59,476 bases of DNA from Gyrodactylus bullatarudis (GCA_012064415.1 SSNU01000217.1:1-59476), one strand, 5' to 3'. Shown: positions 1 through 11,304, numbered from the stretch's first letter. Notes: generated by a model not told the origin, from the sequence alone. A program made the numbers and translations.

Positions 1-117
1 TGTGTAATATACACTAGGACCTAGAGACTAGGTGTATTTCATATAGATGATGTATGGGGAGGGGGAGATATACAATATATACTGTGTCATACACTTTACA
101 TAGACCTGAACAAATCT

Positions 118-248
118 TCATTTTTGGTGCACGCCAAAAGTGAAGATACTCATATCTTCAATTTTGGCAGATCTTCAACTTTGGCGCGCGCCAAAAATGA
201 AGATACTCATATCTTCACTTTTGGTGCAACTTCACTTTTTGCGCACAA
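118..248. repeat. Short tandem repeat, about 57 bp x 2.3
   Basis: Two and a third imperfect copies of a unit of about 57 bp start at 118, 175 and 232. Each unit contains a TTTTGG..GC..GCCAAAA dyad and the palindrome GAAGATACTCATATCTTC. The apparent reading frame across it (124-333) is only the repeat being translated and is not a gene. The array ends about 20 bp before a hammerhead motif. Confidence 0.75.
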
Positions 249-265
249 CATATATATTACATGTA

Positions 266-305
266 ACAAGCTGATGAGTATGTCCGAAATAAAACTCATT
301 CTTGT
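266..305 (+). ncRNA. Hammerhead ribozyme motif, PLE type 1
   Basis: Helix I arms ACAAG (266-270) and CTTGT (301-305) are fully complementary. Between them lie the CTGATGA box (271-277), a short helix II segment GTATGTCC, the GAAA box (286-289) and a helix III segment closed by AT/AT, with predicted cleavage after ATT at 300. The same 150-bp context recurs at 50570-50710, ending in the shared text CGCTCAGCTGAAA. Hammerheads in Penelope-like element ends are established knowledge. Helix II has only one clear G-C pair, which is the weak point of the call. Confidence 0.7.
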
Positions 306-459
306 GAGAATCTTGGACATCCCTCTTTATTAATATTATATATTTCGCTCAGCTGAAAAATCAAATTTGTAACCACTTTTAAGCATTATTATTTTGTTTT
401 AAAATTAAATCTGAATCAATACACTTCGATTTTCAAATACGTTCAAGAATCAACTTAAA

Positions 460-1627
460 ATAGAAATAAAAGATATATTGACACCAAATGCACATTTCTT
501 AGAGGATCACGAGTGGTATCACACTATAAATAATAAGAGTTATATATTTGAATAAACATAGTAATTTCCAATTTTGAAAGAAATGGTGAAGGAAGTTAAG
601 TTTAAGAACTAAGAATAAATGCAAGCTGAAAAAAACACCAAAACTCTCCAATAATTAGCAACAGTGGAGAGAAAGGTAAAAAAACTCACTTAGGCCAAGG
701 TAGTTTAAGATTATAAGAATAGCTTCTTTGAACACATAAGTTTGGTTTATATAGATTTATGAAGAATTTGTTCTATACCCTTACATCTATGCTGTCATAC
801 CCAGGATTTTCGTATAAAACAAAAAATTCGAAATTGAAGCTGCGTGGTTTCCAGTAACCACGGTATCCTTGAATCAAACTGAACAATCTCTATGTTTTAA
901 ATACAATTTATAATTTTATATTAATATAATGTTCAGATTATTGAGTATTCTTCTTATATCATTACTTAAACCTTTGAAGTTCATGAAAATAGTGATTTTT
1001 TCTGTTTTGACAACCTCATCAATAACCATAGGTTAATTGATGAAATTAAACACAAATTTGGCTGGATAACTATTTTCTACTAAACATGACTTCGAATTCT
1101 CTATTTCATTTGCGATTCTTCTTATCCTTTACTGACATCATATTCATTTCTAACCAACCTGAAAAACTAAGAGAGGCCTAGGAGGTGTTCCCATAGCTAT
1201 CCCATCTTTCTGATTGACAATTTTGTTTTGAAATGAAAATGGAACATTCGTACAACAGATTCTCATTAGAGACGCAATCTCATTACTTTTCATTTCAAAA
1301 CCATCATGTTCATCGATGAAAGATTTGATGATGATAATAAGAGCCTAAAATGGGTTCAAAGAAGCTATTCTTATAATCTTAAACTACCTTGGCCTAAGTG
1401 AGTTTTTTTACTTTTCTCTCCACTGTTGTTAATTATTGGAGAGTTTTGGTGTTTTTTTCAGCTTGCATTTATTCTTAGTTCTTAAACTTAACTTCCTTCA
1501 CCATTTTTTTCAAAATTGGAAATTACTATGTTTATTCAAATATATGACTCTTATTATTTATAGTGTGATACCACTCGTGATCCTCTAAGAAATGTGCATT
1601 TGGTGTCAATATATCTTTTATTTCTAT
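460..1627. mobile_element. Fold-back PLE-A remnant with two outward-facing ends
   Basis: The arm at about 460-745 (minus orientation) and the arm at about 1355-1627 (plus orientation) are near-identical inverted copies of the PLE-A 3' end, including the block TTGGAGAGTTTTGGTG and the terminal text CATTTGGTGTCAATATATC. Between them (about 745-1345) lie minus-strand PLE-A coding remnants that match parts of 22200-23260 in order: GIY-YIG tail, thumb region, and the segment around RT motif B. There are large deletions and many stops. The terminal HHR core is damaged (CTCGTGA instead of CTGATGA) in both arms. Confidence 0.75.
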
Positions 1628-1659
1628 TTTTATATAATTAAGTCTGATAAATTTGAATA

Positions 1660-3450
1660 CATCAAAATCAGGATTGAGATGGAAAACTTTTCAAGGTTTA
1701 AAAACTGGAACCATTTGGTACTTATATTCTGATTGGTTTTTCGTGGTAACCCAATATGATTTAGTTATAGTTCTGGTATAATAGAAAAAAAGAAAGGGCA
1801 GGGATGATAACTTTAGTCGATATGTGTGAAATTGAAATTTTCTTCAAATAGGTGGATTTTTTAATTGAGGTCAATTCCATCTTTATTTTTCTTAGTGATT
1901 TGATATTTATCTCTTAGAGTGGAAACGTAAGTTGAATTTTCGAACTCTCTGACTCATAAGGGTTAGATTATGAGCTCATATAAAAGTTTAGAGAAATAAC
2001 TAGCGTTAACTAGATTTATAAACGTTATACTTCTTAAAAGCATGTTTTATACCTAAAATGCATTGAAAAGCAAAAGGGTTATAATTTACTTCATGGATAA
2101 ACAGTGTAATAAAATAATTTTGCTGCTCCGAAAGAAAAATTTTCGTATTTATCAATTCTAATTTTATTAATTTTTTTTCATGGTCACTAGAATTCAGAGA
2201 TCTGAGAAGCCAATCGCCCTTTTTAAGTTCCCAAACGACGCTAAAAAATATCAAACTCACAGATTAAAAACCTTTTTTTTCCTCCTTCCAATAATTACTC
2301 AATACAATGAATATTTTTCCCTAACAGAAAAATATATCTATACTTCTATTTTAAGGATACCTTTGTAAGCCTTCTAAAACTAAAAATGAAAATATGAACT
2401 TATTTGAATTCCTTAATATTGTTAAGGTTGATTTGAAAGGTATATGTAAATTTTAAATTTTATATATGCGGACATATTTACCGTCCGACCAAAAACTTAT
2501 TATGCAGCTGATCTAGTCAAATTTCAAATATTAACTGAGAAAGAAACTTAAATTCCAAGATCAAGTGGAAATACAGTTTCACTCCCATTAAGGATCGATG
2601 AATTCTAGGAAAATCAAACCTTAGGTCTGATGCTCGCTTGGCAAGCACTCGCCCATTAAGTCAAATATATTTATTTTGATTAAGCGATATAATCCAAATG
2701 TAAACAAAATTTTTAGGATCTCGTAAGTTAAACAAATGAATGTTCAAAATATAGTATAAGATCCATTTAATGTACAAAATTCTCCTGGGTGTTTTTAACA
2801 AAGAACACGTGAACTATCATAATTTTTACGTAAAATTTGTCAAGCCAAAATCTGCTTCTTTTATTATCCTGCTCGATAGCCTATGTAGCCTTTATTGAAA
2901 CAATAATAACATTTATCCCAGCCCAACTCAAAAGTAGCAGTACAAACTTAAAACATGGTTACTATCACGGTTGAAAGAGAAAACACTGACTTCCTTATCT
3001 GTGACTATCCCTTAGATAAACATTAGCTCAATGCCACAACACTGAAAGAGGGGTTTTCGGATTTACAATAGAAAATATACATGCCTCGTTAAGCCTTTTG
3101 AAGAAGAGAAAAGGTGGGGTGGGATGAATGCAAGAATGTAGTGTTTAAAAAATTCGAAGCACAACGTATAGCTGGACGTTAGCTTGAAATATTTAAAATT
3201 ACCTAAAGGTAACAATACCTTTTGAAAAGACACGCAAGAGAATATTATACATCTTCAAATGTAATTAATTCATTGAAGTTGAATATACGTTTTGAAAAAT
3301 TTTTAGAAAAGTAATGATTATGAATTATTAAAATCTAGAAATTACAGTTTTTAACTACTAGCTATATTTGATCACAGGTGAAACTGTATCCACATAAGTA
3401 CTAACTTGATGGAGATTGTCTTCTCACACATAACACACTGTAACAAAAAT
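1660..3450. other. Gene-free AT-rich stretch
   Basis: I see no convincing coding region, RNA gene or bounded mobile element here. The short overlapping reading frames at 2006-2368 run on both strands through low-complexity sequence and match nothing I recognise. Confidence 0.6.
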
Positions 3451-3459
3451 TCACTTACC

Positions 3460-4165
3460 TTCACAATCAGGCTGAATTTTTGAAATGTAGTTCAGTTTTT
3501 CACGCTGATTTTCATGTTGCTATTCGTTTCTTCGTCAAATTTTTTTACACCGCCATCGGCCATTAGAGATATTTCTGAGTTTTTCTCTTTCAAGAGCTGT
3601 AACTTTTCTCAACTGTATGCTACGAAAACAAAATTAGTCTTAAAAATTGGCCAAATAGTTATTCTAGTCAGTTAGTGTATTTGAAATATAATTTTATTTA
3701 ATTATTGAGCCGATTAAGCGGTTCAAATGCGAAAATTGCAGTTTTTTCTTATTAATTGAGGATTGAAAACTCATATTCTTATTGGTCAATCAGGGTCTGA
3801 ATTGCGACACTAAATAAGGGGAACTATGTTTTTTTCTTTAGGTACAATTACATGTAAACCCGTGCTTAAGTAAATGGATCTATTAAGAGGTACACTTTTA
3901 ACTTTGAAACCTCATAGCTTTTGACAGGAAACTCCATTAAAAATAAAACTCATATATTCGAAATCAGTTCAATTAGATTGATATAAAGTTTATCTGCGTA
4001 CGATTTTTCAATCCTTAATTGATAAGAAAAAAAGCAATTTTTGCATTTGAACCGCTTAATCGGCTCAATGATTAAATAAAATTATATTTCAAATACTCTA
4101 ACTCTAGTATATAGTTGAGAAAAGTTACAGCTCTTGAAAGAGAAAAACTCAGAAATATCACCAAA
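3460..4165. repeat. Fold-back repeat R2
   Basis: Inverted arms at about 3568-3770 and 4008-4160 share, in opposite orientation, the text TTGAGCCGATTAAGCGGTTC and a flanking block with TTTCTCTTTCAAGAGCTGTA. The right arm lacks about 60 bp present in the left arm. Related fragments occur at 5590-5730 (left-end part, CAGGCTGAATTTTTGAAATG-like) and at 29995-30070 (central part). No protein-coding sequence is visible. It behaves like a non-autonomous fold-back or MITE family. Confidence 0.65.
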
Positions 4166-4835
4166 AATCACCCCAAAGGACTTTTTTTCCAATATTCACC
4201 CCCAAATATTTTCTTTAAAATAATAAGAAAAAATTTAATTTAAATATTTCTCTACCCTTTTTTTCAGCGCTTGATATTTTTGGTCTTTTATATTTTTATT
4301 TACTCTGTAACCCTCAAGTGTCGACTTCATCAGATTTTCGACGTCACGGAGTATGATAATCTCCAAGTAAGCTGCTTTCAAGGAGATTATTTTGTATTCA
4401 TATGGGGCACACTTTTTAAAAACAACTTCTAACTTTTTAGCCACGGCATACATATGTTATTAGGGATATTTATTAATTTTTACAAATTACAAGGACATTG
4501 GAGTTTGGTGAAGTTAACAACTCTTCTTATTTCACTATTTCGATCTTGAGAAACAAGAAATAAATCTTCTTTAAGGATAGCAAAAACTTGTAAGAACCTA
4601 GATTCGTGTAAGGTTTTTCCATCAAAGGTTCTATATAAGGAGAAAGTTCACTTTCAATATTTTTGAAACTTATTTAGGTTGCATAAAGAATTTGAATCAT
4701 TCAAGTTACACTATTCAATAAGAGGGGAATTTTGAAATGAGAATAATTGATTCGAGGTAATTAGTTGAAATATTCATTGGGGTGATTTTTGGAAAAAAAA
4801 TTTCTTCAAGTGATTTTTGGAATTAACCCATCATT
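4165..4835. repeat. Repeat R1, copy 1, with conserved 72-codon frame
   Basis: This segment recurs at 14240-14870 and, in part, at 25830-26110. In copies 1 and 2 a minus-strand frame (4235-4453 and 14225-14443) is almost identical over about 65 codons, reads MYAVAKKLEVVF at its start and is rich in Lys and Glu. I do not recognise the protein. The repeat is bordered by inverted-looking AATCACCCC and GGGGTGATTTTTGG blocks. Copy 2 has an extra 55-60 bp around the shared text CCTAGATTCGTGTAAGG. It is probably a non-autonomous mobile element; the frame may be a fragment of a larger element's gene. Confidence 0.6.
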
Positions 4836-5279
4836 CTTTTGAACACACAAATTAGGTTTATAAAATTTTTAATTTCAAATAAAAGAGCGCTGTTGTGAGT
4901 TTTAATATACTTTTTTATTCGCAGGATTGTAATAACTTTCGATCGTTTCTAAAAGTTATTCAAGTTTTATCAAACAATTACACCGATTTTAATTATCGAA
5001 AATTTAATAAGAATATCTTTCGGAAAATTTTTAGTCAACAGTGAGTTTATAATTAAACATTGTACTTAAAGAACTATGAGATCATTTCTGAAACAAGAAC
5101 TTCTCAAACAAAGAGGAATTCTCGATGAATTTAAGGATTGTAGATAGTTTAATCATCGAGATATCAAAATTGTGTTATATACTTCCCTAGGGTGGGATGA
5201 CAATCACCCCAAAAGCCAACTAATTATGACAATGTGATATCTAGACAAACTTTGTTTTTAATGTATATTTAGCAAGTAA

Positions 5280-5319
5280 GAGGATGAAAAGTATGCCTGG
5301 AATAAAGCGGTTATTCCTC
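5280..5319 (+). ncRNA. Decayed hammerhead motif, type 1
   Basis: Helix I arms GAGG (5280-5283) and CCTC (5316-5319) are preserved and the GTATGCC segment is present, but the boxes read ATGAAAA and GGAA instead of CTGANGA and GAAA. Closest to the intact motif at 36350-36389. Unlikely to be active. Confidence 0.5.
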
Positions 5320-5589
5320 GCTATTTCACGTATCCTATTTTTCGGCATCGATTCTTATAAATACTTTTAATGTATTATTTGTTAATATAAATTTAGATTT
5401 AAATATTCTCAAGCTTCAACTTTTTAATGTAAATTAATCAATATCGCCAAATCTTATTTTTCAGGCTGCAGACCTGAAAGCAAGTTTAATAGCAATATAT
5501 AAACTAATTTTGGACATCTGCCAATTTAAATGTTAGATAAACTAAAGCACAGATAATTGGATAAATATCACTCTGGAACAAATAATAAC

Positions 5590-5730
5590 TTTATCTTCAT
5601 AACAAGGCTGAATTTTTTATATGTTGTTCAGTTTTCCACGCTGATTCTCATGGTCCTATTCGTTCCTTCGTATAATAATTTTACCAACTATATGCTAGGA
5701 AAGCAAGAATGATCTTGATAGGGAGACAAA
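5590..5730 (+). repeat. R2 repeat fragment
   Basis: Matches 3460-3660 in the same orientation, including GGCTGAATTTTT, TTCAGTTTT(T/C)CACGCTGATT and the following CTATTCGTT text. It is the left end of repeat R2 without the palindromic centre. Confidence 0.55.
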
Positions 5731-5859
5731 CAGTTATTCTAATGAATTTGTGCATGAATTTATCACTTACTCATGTGATAGAGATGCAGTTGAAATTTAT
5801 GAGTAATAGGAGACGAACGGGGGTTTTGAAGTGTTGAAGACCAGGGTTCGGATCTCTCA

Positions 5860-6215
5860 AATGTCTTTTATTTCTTTCTGTCCCGAAAATATAAGCCCAT
5901 GAAAGGGCAGAATTTCCTCGACCGATGATAAAGTTTTATGTCGAAATTCAATTATATGCAAATTTGAAACAAATTTCATCTTAGGATAACTCGAGAAATT
6001 TTATGGAAACAATAATGAATTTATTATGTGTTAAATAACATTTTATGTTCTATCAAATTGTGTTATTCGTTTTTCATAACTATGCAAGCTAACAAAGTTA
6101 CAGTAGGTTCAAACGACAAATTTTGACATAAATCTTTGCTTGGATACCATTGGTCGAGGAAATTCTGCCCTTTCATTGGCTTATATTTTTGGGACAGAAA
6201 GGCATAAAAGACATT
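5860..6215. repeat. Fold-back repeat, about 350 bp
   Basis: Inverted arms at about 5867-5930 and 6150-6215 share ATGTCTTTTAT..TCTGTCCC, GGGCAGAATTTCCTCGACC and neighbouring bases in opposite orientation. The spacer of about 220 bp carries no gene. Probably a small MITE or a fold-back end. Confidence 0.55.
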
Positions 6216-6323
6216 TGTCGATTTAAGAATATTGACATCCCGTGTTAGCTAAACTAGTTCAATATAATCTTTTAATACTCGATTCTAGACTCATGTGGAA
6301 GGTTTGAGAACAAACATATAAGT

Positions 6324-6780
6324 CATAAAGAAAGTTTTCAAGCCCACAATAACTTCAACTCAAACCCCTGTACAAGATGCGGAACAAACAACCACCCAAC
6401 CTTCCACGCATCTACGGAGAATAACACAATTCACGGAGAGAAAGGAGAACAATGCGAACAAGCCCAAGGAAATCACCAACTCAATTCCCACTCCTGACAT
6501 GGCATACACTGTGGCATTAGAAAACCAAACCTCGACATTAGTTGATAAGCAACTTTCCACAGAACAACAAGCCCAGGACCCCCAAAACCCAGCAACCCCA
6601 AATGATCGCAAACGTTTCTTTTCACAGCCCGGATTAATAACCTCAACCCCAAATCGAAAAAGGAACCCCTCTACATCACCCCAGAAACACAAAACAAAAA
6701 GGAAGAAGGGCAAAAAAGTGCCTGACGACAACCAGAAAATATACAACTTCCTTCCTCTCCTAAAAAGGTGGGAAGACTAA
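6324..6780 (+). pseudogene. PLE C-terminal tail, truncated
   Basis: An open plus-strand frame runs from just after a TAA near 6321 to TAA at 6780. It encodes a Thr/Pro/Gln/Lys-rich, low-complexity, positively charged segment and ends ..NQKIYNFLPLLKRWED. There is no GIY-YIG domain upstream, so the copy is 5'-truncated. The assignment as the tail of a Penelope-like protein rests on position: a type-2 hammerhead lies about 135 bp downstream on the same strand, the arrangement also seen at 20256-20776, where the tail does follow a GIY-YIG remnant. The terminal Ile-x-x-Phe-Leu resembles the ends of other PLE tails here. No structured domain is visible. Confidence 0.55.
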
Positions 6781-6916
6781 TCGGGGATCACATTGGTCAA
6801 CATCAAAACAATATCCCCATTGGCCAAAAAACCCTAGAGTGAATATCAGCTATTGGTCAGACTATACTGTGCTATATTTTTCTTGTATGTATATATATTT
6901 ATCAAAAGTCGGTGTA

Positions 6917-6959
6917 AGGTCCGAAGAGAGCCGACGAAAATAAAAGCTTTTATTCACCT
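6917..6959 (+). ncRNA. Hammerhead ribozyme motif, PLE type 2
   Basis: Helix I arms AGGT (6917-6920) and ACCT (6956-6959) pair perfectly. The first box is CCGAAGA (one core change, U4 to C), then GAGCCGAC, the GAAA box at 6936-6939, and a 16-nt perfect palindrome AATAAAAGCTTTTATT (6939-6954) as helix III, with cleavage predicted after C6955. Lies downstream of the PLE tail ending at 6780. Confidence 0.6.
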
Positions 6960-7054
6960 CAAAAAACCTCTCGTCTTTCTATCCAGCATGACTGATGGTC
7001 AGCAGCCTCAGAATATCTTTCAGGAAATAAGGCAGCTAATGTCCCGCAAATAAT

Positions 7055-7094
7055 AAGTGATAAACTTTTTTTTCGCCGGGTCTCATCAGACTAG
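7055..7094 (-). ncRNA. Hammerhead ribozyme motif, PLE type 2
   Basis: On the minus strand the CTGATGA box is intact, followed by GACCCGGC, an intact GAAA box and an A-rich helix III half with one mismatch. Helix I is about 3 bp (AGT/ACT). It faces the motif at 6917-6959 in opposite orientation, so the two may be the ends of an inverted PLE pair. Confidence 0.55.
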
Positions 7095-7198
7095 ATATAT
7101 ATATATAGAACAATGCATAATATTTCTGCCCTTCCATTGGTTCAAAGGTTCGCTGCTCAGGGAGGGTGACGGGTTGAAAATCCTATTTCCAGGCCGCT

Positions 7199-7700
7199 TT
7201 AATTTCGTCTCTTCTCCAGGCTTGGGCCCTCTTTGCACTTTAGGAATCCATCCATTAGTAACTGCCCACTGTGGCTTTTCCGTTTGCGTATAATTACTTT
7301 GTTCGTTTTCTTCTCTTCATTTTCCTTAATTGTAGATTGGCTTGATCTTGCATTCTTTCTCACCTCTTCTTTCACACTAATTATGGGTTGGCTCATAATT
7401 TGATTATCAACTACAGTTGACTTCTCGGATTGTTCAATTGTCACTAATCTTTTAATTTTCTAATGATCCAAAGCTTCCTCTGATCTCTGGTTGTACTGAA
7501 AGCAACGCAAAAGGTGAATCGCATCTTTAATTTTTCATCCGAATTCTCTAGAATCCTTCTTCGCAAACCCTCACGAGTACTAGTTGTGGACATACTAGTC
7601 TGCTTCCATTTTTATTTTGGATTATAGTATTCGGTGATTGTATCTAGATCCTGCCTGAATTCGTTTAGTTTATCAACTGGAACGTCCAACTTAGCGTCAT
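7199..7700 (-). pseudogene. PLE C-terminal tail, degenerate
   Basis: The minus-strand frame 7199-7444 reads a basic, Ser/Lys-rich tail containing VDNQIMSQPIIS and, near its end, SGQLLMDGFLKCKEG. The same two motifs occur in the tail at 49389-49856 (NQIINQP and SGQLLMDKFLR), and the first also in the tail at 20256-20663 (VDNRIISQPVIS). This shared order is why I call it PLE-derived. Upstream (7450-7700) related coding text continues but is broken by stops and frame changes. The frame at 7743-7985 (minus) is open for 80 codons; I do not recognise it. Confidence 0.55.
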
Positions 7701-8129
7701 ATGTCTGAAAATGCTTTGATACTTGAACTTAACTTACAGCTCTTAAAACAAGTTTGTGTCGAACTTTAAAATTTTAAGAAGTTTTAACTGCCTTTGAAGT
7801 AAAAAAGTCTGTGAGGCAATTTTTTTTCCTAAGCCTTCAAAAATTTTTCCATCCAGTAAGTCAACAATACGCTCTTTGATCGATAACGAAATATCACTTT
7901 CCCTGGATGGAAGTAGTCTTGACTGAGTTGCTGCGACAATCTTTTCACTGTTTCGTAATATGTTGCCTGACCAATGTGGTGACAAGTTGAACGTTCCAAT
8001 TGATAGAGTGAACCATATTTTATGAAGAAAAATCTTCTTTAGTATAAGGACGTTCTCAAAAACTATAATTGTATTTTACGTCCAAGTGATTCACGTAGAT
8101 GTTGAAAAACGTCCAAAAATCCACTTAAA

Positions 8130-8310
8130 TACATAATTAGAAATATGTAAGAAATATATTTAGAACCTAATGCGCATTTCTCGAAGGATAATCAGTGGTC
8201 TCTCTTTGAAAATGATAAAATTAGAGTTTAAATGAAAAATAATGATTTACAATTTACAAAGAAATAGTATAAGTTAAAGAATATAAGAGTCATGAATGAA
8301 AGTAAAATTG
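8130..8310 (-). repeat. PLE-A terminal repeat, solo fragment
   Basis: Minus-oriented copy of the PLE-A 3' end: contains the inverted text AATGCGCATTTCTCGAAGG and the downstream block with ATGATTTACAATTTAC. Compare 21905-22060. The hammerhead boxes are decayed here (the CTGATGA complement is altered). From 8310 to about 9290 I see no gene. Confidence 0.55.
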
Positions 8311-9328
8311 ATTTTATTGCACAAACATAGACATCTTACGGTTTATTTTATAGTGTGATCAGAAAAATAAAAGAACTGTGAGTTTTATTTTATAAACTGA
8401 ATTTTTGTTATAATATTTATAGTTCAACTATTGATACTTATTCGGTAAAAAGACTGACTGTTGGTAACCAATGATAAATTCAACGATGAGGTAGATTAAA
8501 TTATGATCTACAATATTTTTTGAGTCAAGTGAATCTTTAAGAACCATAAATATGAATCCTTGTTTAAAGAATTTGAAAATAGTCCAGTAAAATGCAATCT
8601 AGAAGGTTAGAGATTATTAAGTTTGATCTTCAAGGATTCATCATGATACTTTTACTACTGCTTATAATTTATCACATATTTTGTACAAATTTGTTGAGAA
8701 AGTTCATCAAGACATTCACCTCATGTAAAATTCCACGCTGTTTCCAAATATGCCAAAAATATACATGTTTCCCTATCGATTAAAAAAGTTATACGAGATT
8801 AATTGATTCGACCATTTCGATAGCAGCTAAGTGTACTTAAACTCAAATATCGACTCAAGGATTGAAGTTGAGGACTTGATCCTCACAAAAAAATTAACAG
8901 ATAGTTTCTGCACTTATGTTCAAAATTTGGACTTGATCTGACATGTTTTCAATTCAATATTTTTCTTTAAGTTTTTGGATCTGGTTTTAATTTCTTTAAT
9001 GAATTCTTAAAATTTTATTCTTTTCAATGAGTTGGGTAGCGTATCAAAGTTCTTTTTAGATCGATTAAAATAGCTAGATTTTTGACGTGACCTTCAATTC
9101 TAAAGCTTTCTCTAAGTCTGGGGCTTCAAGAATTCAGTATGAGACTTTTTATATATCTTCTAAAGGTTGACCGAGTTGTTTTCAGTACTGGGCAGATACT
9201 TTGTTTCGAAAGTTCTGGCGACTCTCTGGAACATCAATTTTTCAAATCAGTGAAAAATGATCTAAAATTAGATTTATAATAAAATTTATTAAAAACTTAG
9301 GTCAATATTAGAATTCTCAGCCATGGTC

Positions 9329-9376
9329 ATCCAAACGTTTCGACGGTGATTGTCTTCACACGCCTTCTTCAGTGGT
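9329..9376 (-). ncRNA. Hammerhead-like motif in the 3' UTR of PLE-E
   Basis: About 160 bp downstream of the PLE-E stop, on the same strand, the sequence reads CCA-CTGAAGA, then a stem with GGCG.GTGA / TCACCGTC, GAAA, a self-complementary ACGT as a minimal helix III, then T-TGG. This gives helix I CCA/TGG, a good helix II with one bulge, and a 2-bp helix III. A CTGAAGAAGG...CGAAACGT signature is typical of many PLE 3' ends. The extra A before helix II lowers certainty. Confidence 0.5.
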
Positions 9377-9536
9377 ACGACAGGTTTGTCAAAAAACAAT
9401 TTACTATTTATATACTTTCATGATCTCATACCTATCAGTTTTGTCCAATCAGATGAGAGAATAGAATAATACAAGAGGCTGACCTATGATAATAAAGTAT
9501 AGATAATCAGGACAGAAAAGAGTTATAATTTTTTCA

Positions 9537-10575
9537 TCAGATTTGATTTAACTTCCTTCTTTTGCCAAAAAGCTGAATCCAACACTGCTCAATGTTCACT
9601 TCACCAACATTTCCATTAAAAGTATCATTATTGCCTATTTCTAGAGCTTCATGAATTAACCTCTTTCTAAAGTTTTTCTGCACACTAAGAATTTTAACCT
9701 CCTCAAAATTTATTTTATGCCCATTATTGTTTAAGACATGTTGAAAAACATGTGACTTATTATCATTTCTCAAAATACTGTTTTTATGTTCTTTGATTCT
9801 TGTTCTAAAATTCCTACCAGTTTGACCAATATAACTTTTATCACAGCTACACTTCAATTTATAAATACCACAGCCCTCAAAAATGTTATTTTCATTTTTG
9901 GAAATTTTATCAACAAGACTTATATTATTTTTAAAAACAACCTTAAAATTATATTTTTTATAAATTTTAGATAACAAAATATTAAGTGGGCTATGTTCTA
10001 AAACAATGATTTTTTTGATGTCTAAATTTTGATTTTTAATGATTTTAGGTGAATAAAATTTATTAAAAACCTCTTCCTTAATTCTATCGATCATTTTTGT
10101 AGGATAACTATTTTTATTTAAAATAACTGTTAAATTTCTAAGTTCCACATCCCAATGATCTTTATCTGTGAGACGTAATGTTCTCAAGATTTCACCACGA
10201 ACTACATTTTCTTTGTACAGAATAGGTGTGTTACTTTTGAAATTCAACAGTATATTTTTATTACAAGGTTTTCTATATATGGATTTAGAGATTTTGTTAT
10301 CCTTCAAAGTTAAACTTAAATCTAGATATTTTATGTTATCATTAATACCCTCCTCAAACGTAAATTTTAGTTTAGGGAACTTAAATCTTAGTAAAAAAAT
10401 AATATTGATGATATCATTCTTACTCTTATCTGTAATGATAAGGTAGTCATCTAAATATCTAGTCAGTAAAATAGTATTAAGGGAGTTATTAATAAATTTA
10501 TCCACTAAAGACATGTAAATATTAGCAAAGAATATAGCTCCCTCACCACCCTTCTTAATAAGACTAACAAATTTC
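9537..10575 (-). pseudogene. PLE-E: RT C-terminal half plus GIY-YIG, 5'-truncated
   Basis: From an in-frame stop near 10576 the frame is open to TGA/TAA at 9537. It begins in RT motif B (KKGGEGAIFFANIY), continues with the motif C YLDD (TRYLDDYLIITD), motif D and the FEEG..IKYLDLSL segment, a linker, then a GIY-YIG domain: CGIYKLKCSC, SYIGQTGR, a downstream H-rich segment and HEALEIGNN. The stretch is about 345 codons without a frameshift, so this is a fairly young copy. It lacks the N-terminal RT motifs and the low-complexity tail of the other PLEs. The protein would couple GIY-YIG nicking with reverse transcription. The hammerhead-like 3' UTR lies immediately downstream. The 5' junction abuts another PLE's terminal repeat. 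Confidence 0.88.
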
Positions 10576-10599
10576 TAGTTGAGAATAAACAATTTTTCA

Positions 10600-10700
10600 A
10601 AAATTTATAAATCAATAGAGTCTTCTCTTCAGGTCTCAGACTACTGATGAACCTTTGAGAAATGTACATTTGGTGTTAATATATCCTTTTTCATACTTAT
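10600..10700 (+). repeat. PLE-A terminal repeat with hammerhead motif (10640-10674)
   Basis: Plus-strand copy of the PLE-A end (GTACATTTGGTGTTAATATA). The hammerhead consists of ACTA (10640-10643), CTGATGA (10644-10650), ACCTTTGA, GAAA (10659-10662), the palindrome ATGTACAT, T at 10670 as the cleavage base, and TGGT (10671-10674) complementary to ACTA with one G-U. The helix II segment hardly pairs. Confidence 0.55.
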
Positions 10701-11012
10701 TCGTTGAAAAATGAATATTTTTTCAAGATCAGACATAAACTCAAGTCTTTTTGAATTTTTTTCTGAGCTCAGTGAAATCATTATCTGAGACTTTAAGAAT
10801 AATATGAGTGTTTGTTTCAATTTTGAGTATTAATGAGGCTTACATTCCTGATTCTGAGGATTTTCTTCAGAAGTCATTTCTACACCAAACAACGCCATGA
10901 ACGGGGACATTCCTATAGTTCAATGGAATCTTCTATTTTTTTCTGCCCAACATGTTGAGTTGTTGTCGGCCATTCATTTTCGACATCTTGATTTTTGAAA
11001 AGAGGGATTTTC

Positions 11013-11052
11013 ACAAGAATGAGCTCTATTTCGGACATACTCATCAGCTTGT
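11013..11052 (-). ncRNA. Hammerhead ribozyme motif, PLE type 1
   Basis: Minus strand: ACAAG, CTGATGA, GTATGTCC, GAAA, then TAGAGCTCATT and CTTGT. Both conserved boxes are intact, helix I is 5 bp and helix III holds the palindrome GAGCTC. It lies about 250 bp downstream of the stop of PLE-D on the same strand, so it belongs to that element's 3' end. Confidence 0.7.
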
Positions 11053-11304
11053 TACATGTCACATTTATCATTTTTTCTACTCTATTACGTAATTTCATTG
11101 GTCCTATTTTTGAATATATGATTTGTACATCAGAAATACATCAGTTTTAGGTCTTAATCATAATTGTGAACGTACATAGTAAGAGGTTAATCCAATTAGC
11201 CTGAAATGGGAGAGTAGGCGAATATAATTAAAGCTCATAAAAGTAATTATTAATTTAAAAGAGAGTTAATACAGATAATGATTGGGTGCAAATATCGTTT
11301 CTAA

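Noticed and set aside
124..333. 69-codon frame MVHAKSEDTHIF..
   Set aside because: A translation of a tandem repeat; periodic peptide and no coding context.
6360..6746. 128-codon minus-strand frame with hydrophobic, Cys/Gly-rich sequence
   Set aside because: It is antisense to the PLE tail at 6324-6780, which has a consistent partner at 20256-20663; the minus frame has no domain logic.
8592..8783. 63-codon plus-strand frame with a hydrophobic stretch and several Cys
   Set aside because: Short, AT-driven composition, no relatives in the window and no gene context.
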